Positions 32,447-40,717 of a stretch of DNA of 44,727 nt are shown here, piece after piece. The notes under the pieces are model-generated. The model was not told where the DNA came from, ran no database searches, and saw nothing but the letters and a program-made list of their open reading frames with translations. Origin of the DNA: SZUA-365 sp034002405 (lineage in GTDB: Bacteria; Bacteroidota; Ignavibacteria; SZUA-365). Each line of letters starts with the position of its first letter. The stretch's first letter is position 1. The position numbers were made by a program, and so were the translations under genes. The DNA is taken from assembly GCA_034002405.1 (NCBI GenBank), contig JAVFAS010000023.1, positions 1 to 44,727 on the forward strand, written 5' to 3'.

Positions 32447-34908
32447 GAATAACAACTCCGATAATCCTGTTCCTCCTGCCCGTTCTGGCGGCCGTCGCGC
32501 TGGTCGGCTGCGGTGCGTCGGATCCGCTCGCGATCGAGGATGTCCGCGTTCGGGAGGGACGTACGTTGTATGACCGCGCGGAATTCGATCGGGCGGAACG
32601 GCATTTCCAGGCACTCCGTGATGAAGCAGCGTCGCATGACGATGTGCTGCTCGAGGCGCAGGCGGAGAAATGGCTGGGCAGCATCCGGCTCGCCTATGAC
32701 CTTCCCGACGAGGCGCTCGTGCATTATCAGCGGAGTCTCGTGCTGCTCGAGGGTCGCATCCATGCCGCCGACAGTCTCGGCATGCCGGTCGACACCCGGT
32801 TGCACGACGAGCGCCAGAATGTCTGGAGCAACGTCGCCGTGGTGTACAAGTCCATCGGCCGGTACGACGACGCCGTGGCGGTGTTTCGCCAGGTGCTCGC
32901 GCACGACAGCGCGCGTGCCGACGGCTTCCGCATGGCGGTTTCGCTCTACAATCTCGGCGATGTCTACCACCAGCATGCCGTGACCCGAATGAACGTCGGC
33001 GACACCGCCGCCGCGCGGTCGCTCAAGCACGAATCCCGCGCGCTGTATCTTCGATCACTCGCCCGGCACGAGACCGCGGACGCGTGGATGAATCTCGGAA
33101 ACAGCTACGCACTCGATGCGGGAGTCGCGACCCTGGCCGCGGACCGGTCCGATCCCATGCTCGACAGCGCGGTCGCCTGTTACCGCAGGGCGGAGGGGAT
33201 GTATGCGCGTGACGGGTTCCGCGTGCACCGTGCGCTGGCGCTGGGAAACATTGGCGTCATCGAACGGTCACAGAATCGTGCGGACGTGGCGGCGCGTGCG
33301 CTCGAACAGAGCATCGATATTATCGAGGAACTCCGTGGCGATCTCTCCTCGGTCGACGTCCGCACGAGTTTCGTGACGAATAAATTCTATATCTACGAAT
33401 CCCTGATCTCCCTGCTTGTCGAGCGGAATGACATTGCCCGTGCCTTTGAGTTCGTCGAGCGCGCCAAGGCGCGGTCATTCCTCGACATGCTCGGCAACAA
33501 GGCCGTGGGCGAGGGCAAGGAGCGCCCCGCCGCGGTGCGGGAACTGGTCGCGCGCGAGCAGGACCTGCAGCGCCGCATTTCCGAGATCGTCGGCAACACC
33601 GACAGCAGCGCGGTGCTGGGTGATCTCATCGTGGCGCATCAGCGCACGCTGACGGAATTGCGCGAAAAGGATCCGGAATACGCCTCCGTCAAGAGCATCG
33701 ATCCGGTTCCCGTTCAACGCTTGCAGGAACTGCTCGACGATACGACCGCCGTCCTCGAATATTTTATCGGTGAGTTCGACGCGTTCGTGTTTCTCGTCCG
33801 CCGTGATTCGATCGCGGTGCAGCCCATCACGGTGTTCGAGGAACATTTCAACATCGACGACCAGGTCGAGCAGCTGCGTCGAACGCTGTATTACGATTTT
33901 CCGATGCGAAAGCTCGGATTTCTGCGCGAGCGGCGACTTGGTGCCGGACTCGGCAGCGCGGAGGCGCTCCGTGCCTGGCGCGCCGAACCGACGGACCCGA
34001 TGTGGCAGACGGGCCTGATCGAGATGTACTCCCGGCTCTTCGTTCCCGTCCGTGATGGTCTCGACGGCATCCGTCAATTGTACATCGTGCCACACGGACC
34101 GCTGCACCATTTGCCGTTCCAGGCGCTGCTCGCGCCCCAGCACATGGACATCGATGCGCAGGCGCACATGCAGCGACCGCGCTTCCTGATCGAGGAATAC
34201 GCCATCGCCTATCTCCCGTCCGCCAGCGTGCTTTCCTTCGCCCTGCGAAAAAATCTCTCCCGCGCATCGTTGGCGCTGGTGGTCGGCGATCCCGTCTACG
34301 CCGATCCGAAATACCGCCGTCGGCCGCTCGACGGCGCGCTGGTCGAGGCCGATACCGTCGCCAGCTACGCCGCGCATGCCTTGGTGCTGAAACGCGAGGA
34401 AGCGGAAGAGCAGGTGGTGAAAAGCGTCGCGGGTGCGATGGATTTGTTGCATTTCGCCACGCATGGCGAACTCAATAAAGAGGATCCCATGCAGTCGCGC
34501 ATCCTGCTCGCCGCGGCGGAACCTGACAGCATCAACAACGGAGACCTGACCGTCGCGAAAATTTTCAATCTCGATCTCAATGCCGTCCTGGTCACGCTCA
34601 GCGCATGCCAGACCGCGCAGCTTGCCGGCGAGACCGGCTCGGTATCCCTCGGTGATGATCTGGTCGGATTGACCCGGTCGTTCATGTATGCGGGAACGCC
34701 GTCCGTCGTCGCGTCGCTCTGGGTTGTCGATGACGCCGCCACCCTGGCATGGATGCGTGCGTTCTATGACGCCTGGCTGCACGACGGGCAAAGCAAGATG
34801 CAGGCAGCACGCCGCGCCGCGCTCGCCATGCTCTCGCAAACCGGCGATCCCGATTGGGTGTTTCCGTATTTCTGGGCCGCATTCGTGTATCTTGGAGACG
34901 CACGCTGA
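32443..34908 (+). CDS. TPR-CHAT protease lipoprotein
   Basis: 821 aa. The N-terminus has a lipobox (AVALVGCGAS, Cys near residue 24). Residues 30-320 are tetratricopeptide helices (AEKWLGSIRLAYDLPDEAL, VWSNVAVVYKSIGRYDDAV, ALALGNIGVIERSQNRADV). A helical linker follows. Residues about 510-815 are a CHAT domain, a caspase-fold protease, with His674 in HFATHGEL and Cys722 in LVTLSACQTA, and the typical TRSFMYAGTPSVVASLWVVDD. The dyad is intact. CHAT-TPR proteins are usually cytoplasmic; the lipoprotein signal here would place it at the membrane facing the periplasm. Last of three ATGA-coupled genes. TPRs would select the partner or substrate, possibly the caspase or FecR-like protein. Confidence 0.88.
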   Translation: MRITTPIILFLLPVLAAVALVGCGASDPLAIEDVRVREGRTLYDRAEFDRAERHFQALRDEAASHDDVLLEAQAEKWLGSIRLAYDLPDEALVHYQRSLVLLEGRIHAADSLGMPVDTRLHDERQNVWSNVAVVYKSIGRYDDAVAVFRQVLAHDSARADGFRMAVSLYNLGDVYHQHAVTRMNVGDTAAARSLKHESRALYLRSLARHETADAWMNLGNSYALDAGVATLAADRSDPMLDSAVACYRRAEGMYARDGFRVHRALALGNIGVIERSQNRADVAARALEQSIDIIEELRGDLSSVDVRTSFVTNKFYIYESLISLLVERNDIARAFEFVERAKARSFLDMLGNKAVGEGKERPAAVRELVAREQDLQRRISEIVGNTDSSAVLGDLIVAHQRTLTELREKDPEYASVKSIDPVPVQRLQELLDDTTAVLEYFIGEFDAFVFLVRRDSIAVQPITVFEEHFNIDDQVEQLRRTLYYDFPMRKLGFLRERRLGAGLGSAEALRAWRAEPTDPMWQTGLIEMYSRLFVPVRDGLDGIRQLYIVPHGPLHHLPFQALLAPQHMDIDAQAHMQRPRFLIEEYAIAYLPSASVLSFALRKNLSRASLALVVGDPVYADPKYRRRPLDGALVEADTVASYAAHALVLKREEAEEQVVKSVAGAMDLLHFATHGELNKEDPMQSRILLAAAEPDSINNGDLTVAKIFNLDLNAVLVTLSACQTAQLAGETGSVSLGDDLVGLTRSFMYAGTPSVVASLWVVDDAATLAWMRAFYDAWLHDGQSKMQAARRAALAMLSQTGDPDWVFPYFWAAFVYLGDAR

Positions 34909-34937
34909 GCATGCCCATCCCGCGCTGCTGGCTGTTT

Positions 34938-35003
34938 GCCAATAGCCAATAGCCATAAGCCATAAGCCAATAGCCATAAGCCAATAGCCAATAGCCAAAA
35001 GCC
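34938..35003. repeat. 7-bp degenerate tandem repeat (GCCAATA/GCCATAA), nine copies
   Basis: Nine heptamers (34938-35000) alternate between GCCAATA and GCCATAA, end with GCCAAAA, and are followed by a last GCC. The array begins 30 bases after the CHAT stop codon and stands out as AT-rich in a GC-rich window. It is not a CRISPR: there are no spacers. Confidence 0.95.
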
Positions 35004-35084
35004 GTGGAACCGCCCACCGATCTTCGTCGTACCAGCGGGTTTCCTCTTTCAAACACGCGACTGAATCCTCATGGAGAAATACAT

Positions 35085-35759
35085 ATGAAGCGCATCATCC
35101 TATTTTCCCTCATGAGCGTCATGGCAATGGCGCTGGGCACGGCACACGCGCAGGAGGCGGGCAAGACGTCGAGGCTCGGCAAACCCATTTTTCCCAAGCT
35201 TGAATATGTGAATCTCAACGCGGAGCTTGGCTTCGAGACGGAAGTGCTGCGCGGATTCGGGGCACGCGTGGACGATGCGCGACGCGACGCCGACGGCGCG
35301 GCCGTGGCGGCGCAGGCCGTGCTGCTCAACTTCGCCGAAGGGTTGGCCGGACGCACCGCGTCAACGGTCACGGCGGTGCAACTGCTCGCCGAAGCGGCGC
35401 GCATCGCGGAGGAGCAGCAGAATCGCGAGGCCGTGGCCGCGGTTGAACACGCCGCCACCTCGATCGCGGGCAGTGAATCCGTCGTTGCGCGTCTCCGCGA
35501 TGCTTCGACGTTGTTCGCCGAAAAACGGGGCGCGGGTGAGTTCCTCGGCTTCGTCCGCATCGAGAATGAATGCGACCGGCTTCTCGATATCTATATCGAC
35601 GGGAAGTTCGCCGGTTTTCAGTATGGCGGGGATGCGGCGGTGTATTCCACCGGCAACGGCACGACACACGCACGGGTCACCGACGCCTTCGGCAACACGG
35701 TCAGCGAGGTGCTGTTCGTGCAGTCCGACCAGACCGTGACATGGACGATCAAACCGTAG
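35085..35759 (+). CDS. Exported helical protein with small C-terminal beta domain
   Basis: 224 aa from the ATG at 35085 (GGAGA upstream); an in-frame start at 35004 is untenable because it lacks the signal sequence. Signal peptide: IILFSLMSVMAMALGTAHAQ. Residues 55-160 are alanine-rich helices (GAAVAAQAVLLNFAEGLAG, AAVEHAATSIAGSE). Residues 165-224 are a beta domain (GFVRIENECDRLLDIYIDGK ... SDQTVTWTIKP) resembling small envelope binding modules. It lies 176 bases after the CHAT gene, separated by the heptamer array. It may be the fourth member of that operon or a separate gene. No family recognised. Confidence 0.65.
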   Translation: MKRIILFSLMSVMAMALGTAHAQEAGKTSRLGKPIFPKLEYVNLNAELGFETEVLRGFGARVDDARRDADGAAVAAQAVLLNFAEGLAGRTASTVTAVQLLAEAARIAEEQQNREAVAAVEHAATSIAGSESVVARLRDASTLFAEKRGAGEFLGFVRIENECDRLLDIYIDGKFAGFQYGGDAAVYSTGNGTTHARVTDAFGNTVSEVLFVQSDQTVTWTIKP

Positions 35760-35795
35760 CGCGATGCATCCTTCCATGATTGACACCGGCAATCC

Positions 35796-37076
35796 GTGAC
35801 CTACCGAGAAACCATCGACTGGTTATTTGATCTGCAGTTCGTCGGAATCAAGCTGGGACTGGACAACATCCGCTCCCTCGCGGCATTCCGCGACAATCCC
35901 CACCACCGATACCCGGTCATCCATATCGCCGGAACGAACGGCAAGGGCTCGACGGCGAGTTTCATCGCGGCGGGCTTGCGCGCCGCGGGATACCGGACGG
36001 GATTGTATACGTCACCGCATTTGGTGGATTTCTCCGAACGCATCCGTGTCGACGCGGTCCCGATCCCCGAACGGGACGTGGTGGCTTTCACCCGGCTCCT
36101 TCGGCCGGAGATCGAGCGGTTGCGCGCCACCTTTTTCGAGGCAACCACGCTCATGGCGTTCGAGCATTTCGCGAACGCGGGCGTGGATGTCGCCGTCGTC
36201 GAAACCGGACTCGGCGGACGGCTCGATGCGACGAATATCGTCGACCCCGCCCTGACGGTGATCACCAGCATCTCCATCGACCATACCGAGTTCCTCGGCG
36301 GCACGATCGAGGAAATCGCCGCGGAGAAAGCCGGCATCATCAAGCCGGGCATCCCCTGTGTGTGCGCGCGGCAGCACTCCGCGGCACGCGATGTCGTGCG
36401 GCGGCACGCGGCGGCGCGGCACGCGCCGCTGATCGAGACAGGGGGAGATGCATCGGATGTGCGTATCCTGAATCCCGTGCGCATGTCCTGCACCTTGCCG
36501 GGATTCGCCACCGCGGTGGACGTGGGTCTTGCCGGTCGGCATCAGGTGGAGAACGCCGCCGCGGCGGTGGCCGCGCTTCGCCGGCTGCGGGCGGACGGAT
36601 TCGACCGGCTCGACGAGATCCGGATCGCGGAGGGGTTGCGGGACGTGCGCGCGCTCACCGGCTTGCGTGGCCGGCTCGAAATCGTGCAGGAACATCCCTT
36701 GCTGGCGGTCGATGTCTGCCATAATCCGGATGGCGTGCGTGCGATGGTGGAGACATGGACCGCGACACAGGCGGCGGATCGGACCGATCTCGTATTCGGT
36801 GTTCTCAAACAGAAGGATCTCGCCGGTATCTTTCGCGTGCTCGCCCCCCACGGCTTCCGGTCGATCACGCTCGTTCCACCCCGCTCGCACGAGGCGCGGG
36901 AACCCGCGGAGATGCTGCGCATCGCCACCGAACAGGGCATCGTCGCGGAGGAGGGACAGGACATTGTCGCCACCGTCCGCGCGCGGCTCGCGGATGTCGG
37001 CGATGGATCGGTCCTGCTGTTTGGATCGCATTACGTCGTCGGGGCATTTCTCGAGACCTGGGAAAAAAAACGATGA
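35796..37076 (+). CDS. folC: Folylpolyglutamate synthase / dihydrofolate synthase
   Basis: 426-aa cytoplasmic Mur-ligase-family enzyme that adds glutamate to dihydropteroate or folate using ATP. The start is GTG at 35796. ATP loop IAGTNGKGSTASFIAAG is at residues 46-62. YTSPHLVDFSERIRVD is at residues 71-86. Also present are VETGLGGRLDATNIV, ISIDHTEFLGGTIEEIAAEKAGIIKPG (with the metal-binding His) and VDVCHNPDG for the C-terminal ligand domain. Length and motifs are normal. It starts 36 bases after the helical exported protein. Confidence 0.95.
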   Translation: MTYRETIDWLFDLQFVGIKLGLDNIRSLAAFRDNPHHRYPVIHIAGTNGKGSTASFIAAGLRAAGYRTGLYTSPHLVDFSERIRVDAVPIPERDVVAFTRLLRPEIERLRATFFEATTLMAFEHFANAGVDVAVVETGLGGRLDATNIVDPALTVITSISIDHTEFLGGTIEEIAAEKAGIIKPGIPCVCARQHSAARDVVRRHAAARHAPLIETGGDASDVRILNPVRMSCTLPGFATAVDVGLAGRHQVENAAAAVAALRRLRADGFDRLDEIRIAEGLRDVRALTGLRGRLEIVQEHPLLAVDVCHNPDGVRAMVETWTATQAADRTDLVFGVLKQKDLAGIFRVLAPHGFRSITLVPPRSHEAREPAEMLRIATEQGIVAEEGQDIVATVRARLADVGDGSVLLFGSHYVVGAFLETWEKKR

Positions 37077-37092
37077 ATCACACCGGTGTCGC

Positions 37093-37121
37093 TTGATTCT
37101 TAGTCCCTGCTGACGGATATT
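37093..37121 (+). promoter_or_regulatory. Promoter of rho
   Basis: TTGATT (37093-37098), 17-base spacer, GATATT (37116-37121). It predicts a leader of about 190 bases to rho, in line with the long leaders through which Rho controls its own expression in other bacteria. The 37077-37318 gap contains nothing else I can name. Confidence 0.45.
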
Positions 37122-37318
37122 TGTGATCGGAGCCTCATCCCTGCCAAGTTCACAACCGTTCCGCATTTCCAGAAACGTTACTATTCGGTTCGTACGCAGC
37201 GACGCTCGACGGTCTCGGCCGGGCGCGTGCATTTCACTTCGCCTGTTCTCCCGGCTCGCCTCCGCAACCATGGAATTCAATACATGTATTTCGTTTTTAC
37301 TACCACAGGGTACGCATC

Positions 37319-38572
37319 ATGACGATGGACATCGCTGAACTGAAGTCCAAACGCATCGCCGAACTCTCGCAGATCGCGCGCGACCTCGAGATTTCCGGCT
37401 TCAGCGACATGCGCAAGCAGGAGCTGATTTTCAAAATTCTGGAAGCGCAGTCGCAGAAGGACGGCATGAGTTTCAGCAAGGGCGTGATCGAGGTCCTGCC
37501 CGACGGCTACGGCTTCCTGCGCGCCGCGGATTACAACTATCTGCCGTCCCCCGACGACATCTATGTGTCGCCCAGCCAGATCAAGAAATTCGCGCTCCGC
37601 ACCGGCGACACGATCAGTGGACAGGTTCGCCCCCCGAAGGAGGGGGAGCGTTTCTTCGCCCTGCTCAAGGTCGAGGCCGTGAATTATGACGGTCCGGAAA
37701 AGATCCGCGAGCGGACGCTGTTCGACAATCTCACGCCGCTGTATCCGAACGAACGGTTGATGCTCGAGGTCGCGCCCAACGACCTGTCGACGCGGGTGAT
37801 GGACCTGCTCACACCGATCGGCAAGGGCAACCGCGGTCTGATCGTCTCGCCGCCGAAATCCGGAAAAACCATCCTCCTCCAAAAGATCGCCAACAGCATC
37901 AGCGCCAACCATCCCGAGGTCATTCTCATCGTGCTGCTGATCGACGAGCGTCCCGAGGAAGTCACCGACATGGAGCGTTCGGTGAAGGCCGAGGTCATCA
38001 GCTCGACCTTCGACGAGCCGCCCGAGCGGCACGTGCAGGTGTCGGACATGGTGCTCGAGAAAGCCAAGCGTCTGGTCGAATCCAAAAAGGATGTGGTCAT
38101 CCTGCTTGACTCGATCACGCGTCTGGCGCGCGCGCACAACACCGTGGTGCCGCATTCGGGCAAGATTCTCTCCGGCGGCGTCGACGCCAATGCGCTGCAC
38201 CGACCGAAGCGCTTCTTCGGCGCGGCGCGCAATGTCGAGGAAGGGGGCAGCCTGACCATCATCGCCACCGCGCTGGTTGAAACCGGCAGCCGGATGGACG
38301 AGGTGATTTTCGAGGAATTCAAGGGCACGGGCAACATGGAAATCGTGCTCGACCGCAAGCTCTCCGATCGCCGCATCTTCCCGGCCATGGACGTCAACCG
38401 TTCGGGCACGCGCAAGGAAGACCTGCTACTCACCCCCGAGGAACTCAGCCGCGTGTGGGTGCTGCGCAAGGTGCTCAGCGATTACAACACCGTCGAGGCC
38501 ATGGAATTCCTCATCGAGAAGATGCGCGGCACGAAGAGCAACAAGGAATTCCTCAAATACATGAACAGCTGA
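37319..38572 (+). CDS. rho: Transcription termination factor Rho
   Basis: 417-aa hexameric RNA helicase that ends transcription. The N-terminal helical domain (residues 5-45) precedes the cold-shock-like RNA-binding domain with GVIEVLPDGYGFLRAADYNYL (residues 55-75). The ATPase core has Walker A PPKSGKTILLQ (near residue 182) and Walker B VVILLDSITRLARAHN (near 260). The R-loop/Q-loop region KGTGNMEIVLDRKLSDRRIFP is intact, and the protein ends KSNKEFLKYMN. Normal length, with no N-terminal extension. A thiolase gene starts 30 bases downstream, so read-through into it is likely. Confidence 0.98.
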   Translation: MTMDIAELKSKRIAELSQIARDLEISGFSDMRKQELIFKILEAQSQKDGMSFSKGVIEVLPDGYGFLRAADYNYLPSPDDIYVSPSQIKKFALRTGDTISGQVRPPKEGERFFALLKVEAVNYDGPEKIRERTLFDNLTPLYPNERLMLEVAPNDLSTRVMDLLTPIGKGNRGLIVSPPKSGKTILLQKIANSISANHPEVILIVLLIDERPEEVTDMERSVKAEVISSTFDEPPERHVQVSDMVLEKAKRLVESKKDVVILLDSITRLARAHNTVVPHSGKILSGGVDANALHRPKRFFGAARNVEEGGSLTIIATALVETGSRMDEVIFEEFKGTGNMEIVLDRKLSDRRIFPAMDVNRSGTRKEDLLLTPEELSRVWVLRKVLSDYNTVEAMEFLIEKMRGTKSNKEFLKYMNS

Positions 38573-38602
38573 GTTTCATCCACTTCATCACGGGAATACC
38601 AT

Positions 38603-39778
38603 ATGAATGCAGTTGTCATTGTCAGCGGGGCGCGGACGCCCATCGGGGCGTTCAACGGTTCGCTGAAATCCTTCACCGCGCCGCAACTCGGCGCCATCGC
38701 CATCAAGGAAGCACTCGCCCGCGCGGGCGTCTCGCCCGAGGATGTCTCCGAAGTCATCATGGGCAACGTGCTCACCGCGGGGGTCGGACAGGCCCCGGCG
38801 CGCCAGGCCGCGATTTTCGCCGGCATCCCGCAATCCGTGCCCTGCATGACCATCAACAAGGTCTGCGGATCGGGTCTCAAGGCCGTCATGCTGGGCGCCC
38901 AGGCCATCATGACCGGCGATGCCGAGATCGTCGTCGCGGGAGGGCAGGAGAGCATGTCCAATGCACCCTACTATCTCGACCGCGCGCGCACGGGCTACAA
39001 TTTCGGGCATGCGCAGCTGATCGACGGAATGATCAAGGACGGACTCTGGGACGTCTACAACGACTATCATATGGGCATGGCGGCCGAACTGTGCGCCACC
39101 GAATGTTCGATCGACCGCGCACGGCAGGATGCCTACGCGATCGAGAGCTACACCCGCGCGCTCGCGGCGCTCGAGAATGGGACATTCAAGGATGAAATCG
39201 TTCCCGTCGAGATTCCGCAACGCAAGGGTGATCCGATCGTGGTCACCGAGGACGAGGATATTCGGAAAATCAAGTTCGACAAGGTCCCCGAGCTCAAGCC
39301 AGCTTTCAAGAAAGATGGGACCGTGACCGCCGCGAACGCCTCGTCGCTTAATGACGGCGCCGCGGCCGTGGTGCTGATGTCCGAAGCAAAGGCGAAGGAG
39401 CTCGGTCTCGAACCGCTGGCGCGCATCGTCGCGCAGGCATCGGCCGCGAAAGCCCCCGAGTGGTTCACCACCGCGCCGGCCGACGCGATCAGCAAAGCCC
39501 TCGCCAAGGCAGGACTCGGTACCGGCGACATTGACCGCTATGAAATCAACGAAGCATTCTCGGTCGTCTCGCTCGTCAACAACGATCTGCTCGCGCTCGA
39601 TCCGGCGAAGGTCAACGTGCACGGCGGCGCCGTCGCCATGGGCCATCCGATCGGCGCCTCGGGAACGCGCGTGCTCGTGACGCTGCTGTACGAAATGCGC
39701 CGCTCGGGCAGCACACGCGGCGTCGCGTCCCTGTGCATCGGCGGCGGCGAGGCCAGTGCCCTGGTTGTCGAACGCTGA
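38603..39778 (+). CDS. Acetyl-CoA C-acetyltransferase (thiolase)
   Basis: 391 aa, full-length thiolase that joins or splits acetoacetyl-CoA. The active-site Cys is in NKVCGSGLKAVMLG (near residue 90). The second catalytic His lies in GGAVAMGHPIGASG (near residue 350), and the last Cys in LCIGGGEASALV. The sequence is closest in style to AtoB/ThlA-type biosynthetic thiolases, but substrate chain length cannot be fixed. First of three fatty-acid-type genes: dehydrogenase 48 bases later, acyl-CoA dehydrogenase after that. Confidence 0.94.
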   Translation: MNAVVIVSGARTPIGAFNGSLKSFTAPQLGAIAIKEALARAGVSPEDVSEVIMGNVLTAGVGQAPARQAAIFAGIPQSVPCMTINKVCGSGLKAVMLGAQAIMTGDAEIVVAGGQESMSNAPYYLDRARTGYNFGHAQLIDGMIKDGLWDVYNDYHMGMAAELCATECSIDRARQDAYAIESYTRALAALENGTFKDEIVPVEIPQRKGDPIVVTEDEDIRKIKFDKVPELKPAFKKDGTVTAANASSLNDGAAAVVLMSEAKAKELGLEPLARIVAQASAAKAPEWFTTAPADAISKALAKAGLGTGDIDRYEINEAFSVVSLVNNDLLALDPAKVNVHGGAVAMGHPIGASGTRVLVTLLYEMRRSGSTRGVASLCIGGGEASALVVER

Positions 39779-39826
39779 GATCCGGATCCGTTTATCATTT
39801 TCATACCATCTGTCAAGGAAGCCATC

Positions 39827-40681
39827 ATGAAACATGTCACCGTCGTCGGCGCGGGGACCATGGGCAACGGCATCGCCCATGTGTTCGCCGCATCCGGCTA
39901 CCAGGTGCAGCTGGTCGACCTCACGCAGGAGTACCTCGACCGCGCCCGTGCCACGATCGAAAAGAACCTCGACCGCCAGGTCAAGAAGGAAGTGCTCACC
40001 GAGGAACAGAAACAGGCGACGCTCGCCAACATCGCGGCCCACACCGATCTCGACGCCGCGCTCGCGTCGGCTGATCTGGTGGTGGAAGCCGCCTCGGAGA
40101 ACGAGGAGGTGAAAAAGAACCTCTTCCGCACCTTCGACGCGAAGACGCCGCCCGCGTGCATTCTCGCGACGAACACGTCGTCGATTTCCATCACGAAGAT
40201 GGCCGCCGTCACCGGGCGTCCCGCCCAGGTGATCGGCATGCATTTCTTCAACCCCGTTCCCGTGATGAAACTGGTGGAAATCATCCGCGGTCACGAGACC
40301 TCGGACGAAGTGTACCGCACGATTCACGAACTGAGCGAGAAGCTCGGCAAAGTCCCGGTCGAAGTACAGGATTACCCGGGCTTCGTGTCGAACCGCGTGC
40401 TCATGCCGATGATCAACGAAGCGATCTATGCCCTGATGGAAGGCGTCGCCACCGCCGAGTCCATCGACACCGTCATGAAATTAGGTATGGCCCATCCCAT
40501 GGGACCGCTCACCCTCGCCGATTTCATCGGCCTCGATGTGTGTCTCGACATCATGAACGTCCTTTATACCGGAATTGGTGATCCGAAATACCGCGCCTGC
40601 CCGCTGCTGAAGAAGATGGTGGCGGCCGGGCACCTCGGCCGCAAGTCCGGCAAGGGCTTCTACGACTACGCGGCATCCTGA
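39827..40681 (+). CDS. 3-hydroxybutyryl-CoA dehydrogenase
   Basis: 284-aa NAD(P)-dependent enzyme. The Rossmann loop VVGAGTMGNGIAHVFA is at residues 5-20. Also present are ASENEEVKKNLF, NTSSISITKMA, the catalytic His region IGMHFFNPVPVMKLVEI (near residue 138), and the C-terminal helical domain with PGFVSNRVLMPMINEA and MGPLTLADFIGLDV. The length matches Hbd/PaaH short forms without a fused hydratase. It sits between thiolase and acyl-CoA dehydrogenase, so it interconverts acetoacetyl-CoA and 3-hydroxybutyryl-CoA. Confidence 0.94.
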   Translation: MKHVTVVGAGTMGNGIAHVFAASGYQVQLVDLTQEYLDRARATIEKNLDRQVKKEVLTEEQKQATLANIAAHTDLDAALASADLVVEAASENEEVKKNLFRTFDAKTPPACILATNTSSISITKMAAVTGRPAQVIGMHFFNPVPVMKLVEIIRGHETSDEVYRTIHELSEKLGKVPVEVQDYPGFVSNRVLMPMINEAIYALMEGVATAESIDTVMKLGMAHPMGPLTLADFIGLDVCLDIMNVLYTGIGDPKYRACPLLKKMVAAGHLGRKSGKGFYDYAAS

Positions 40682-40717
40682 CATCCTCGATCCATCCTCA
40701 AGCAAGGCAGGTACGAC

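Noticed and set aside
34938..35003. CRISPR array
   Set aside because: The units are 7 bases without spacers, and no cas gene is near.
29070..35759. Classical anti-phage CHAT/caspase defence such as Craspase or gasdermin modules
   Set aside because: No CRISPR type III, gasdermin, STAND or NLR gene is present, and all components carry export signals, so cytoplasmic phage defence is not the most likely role.
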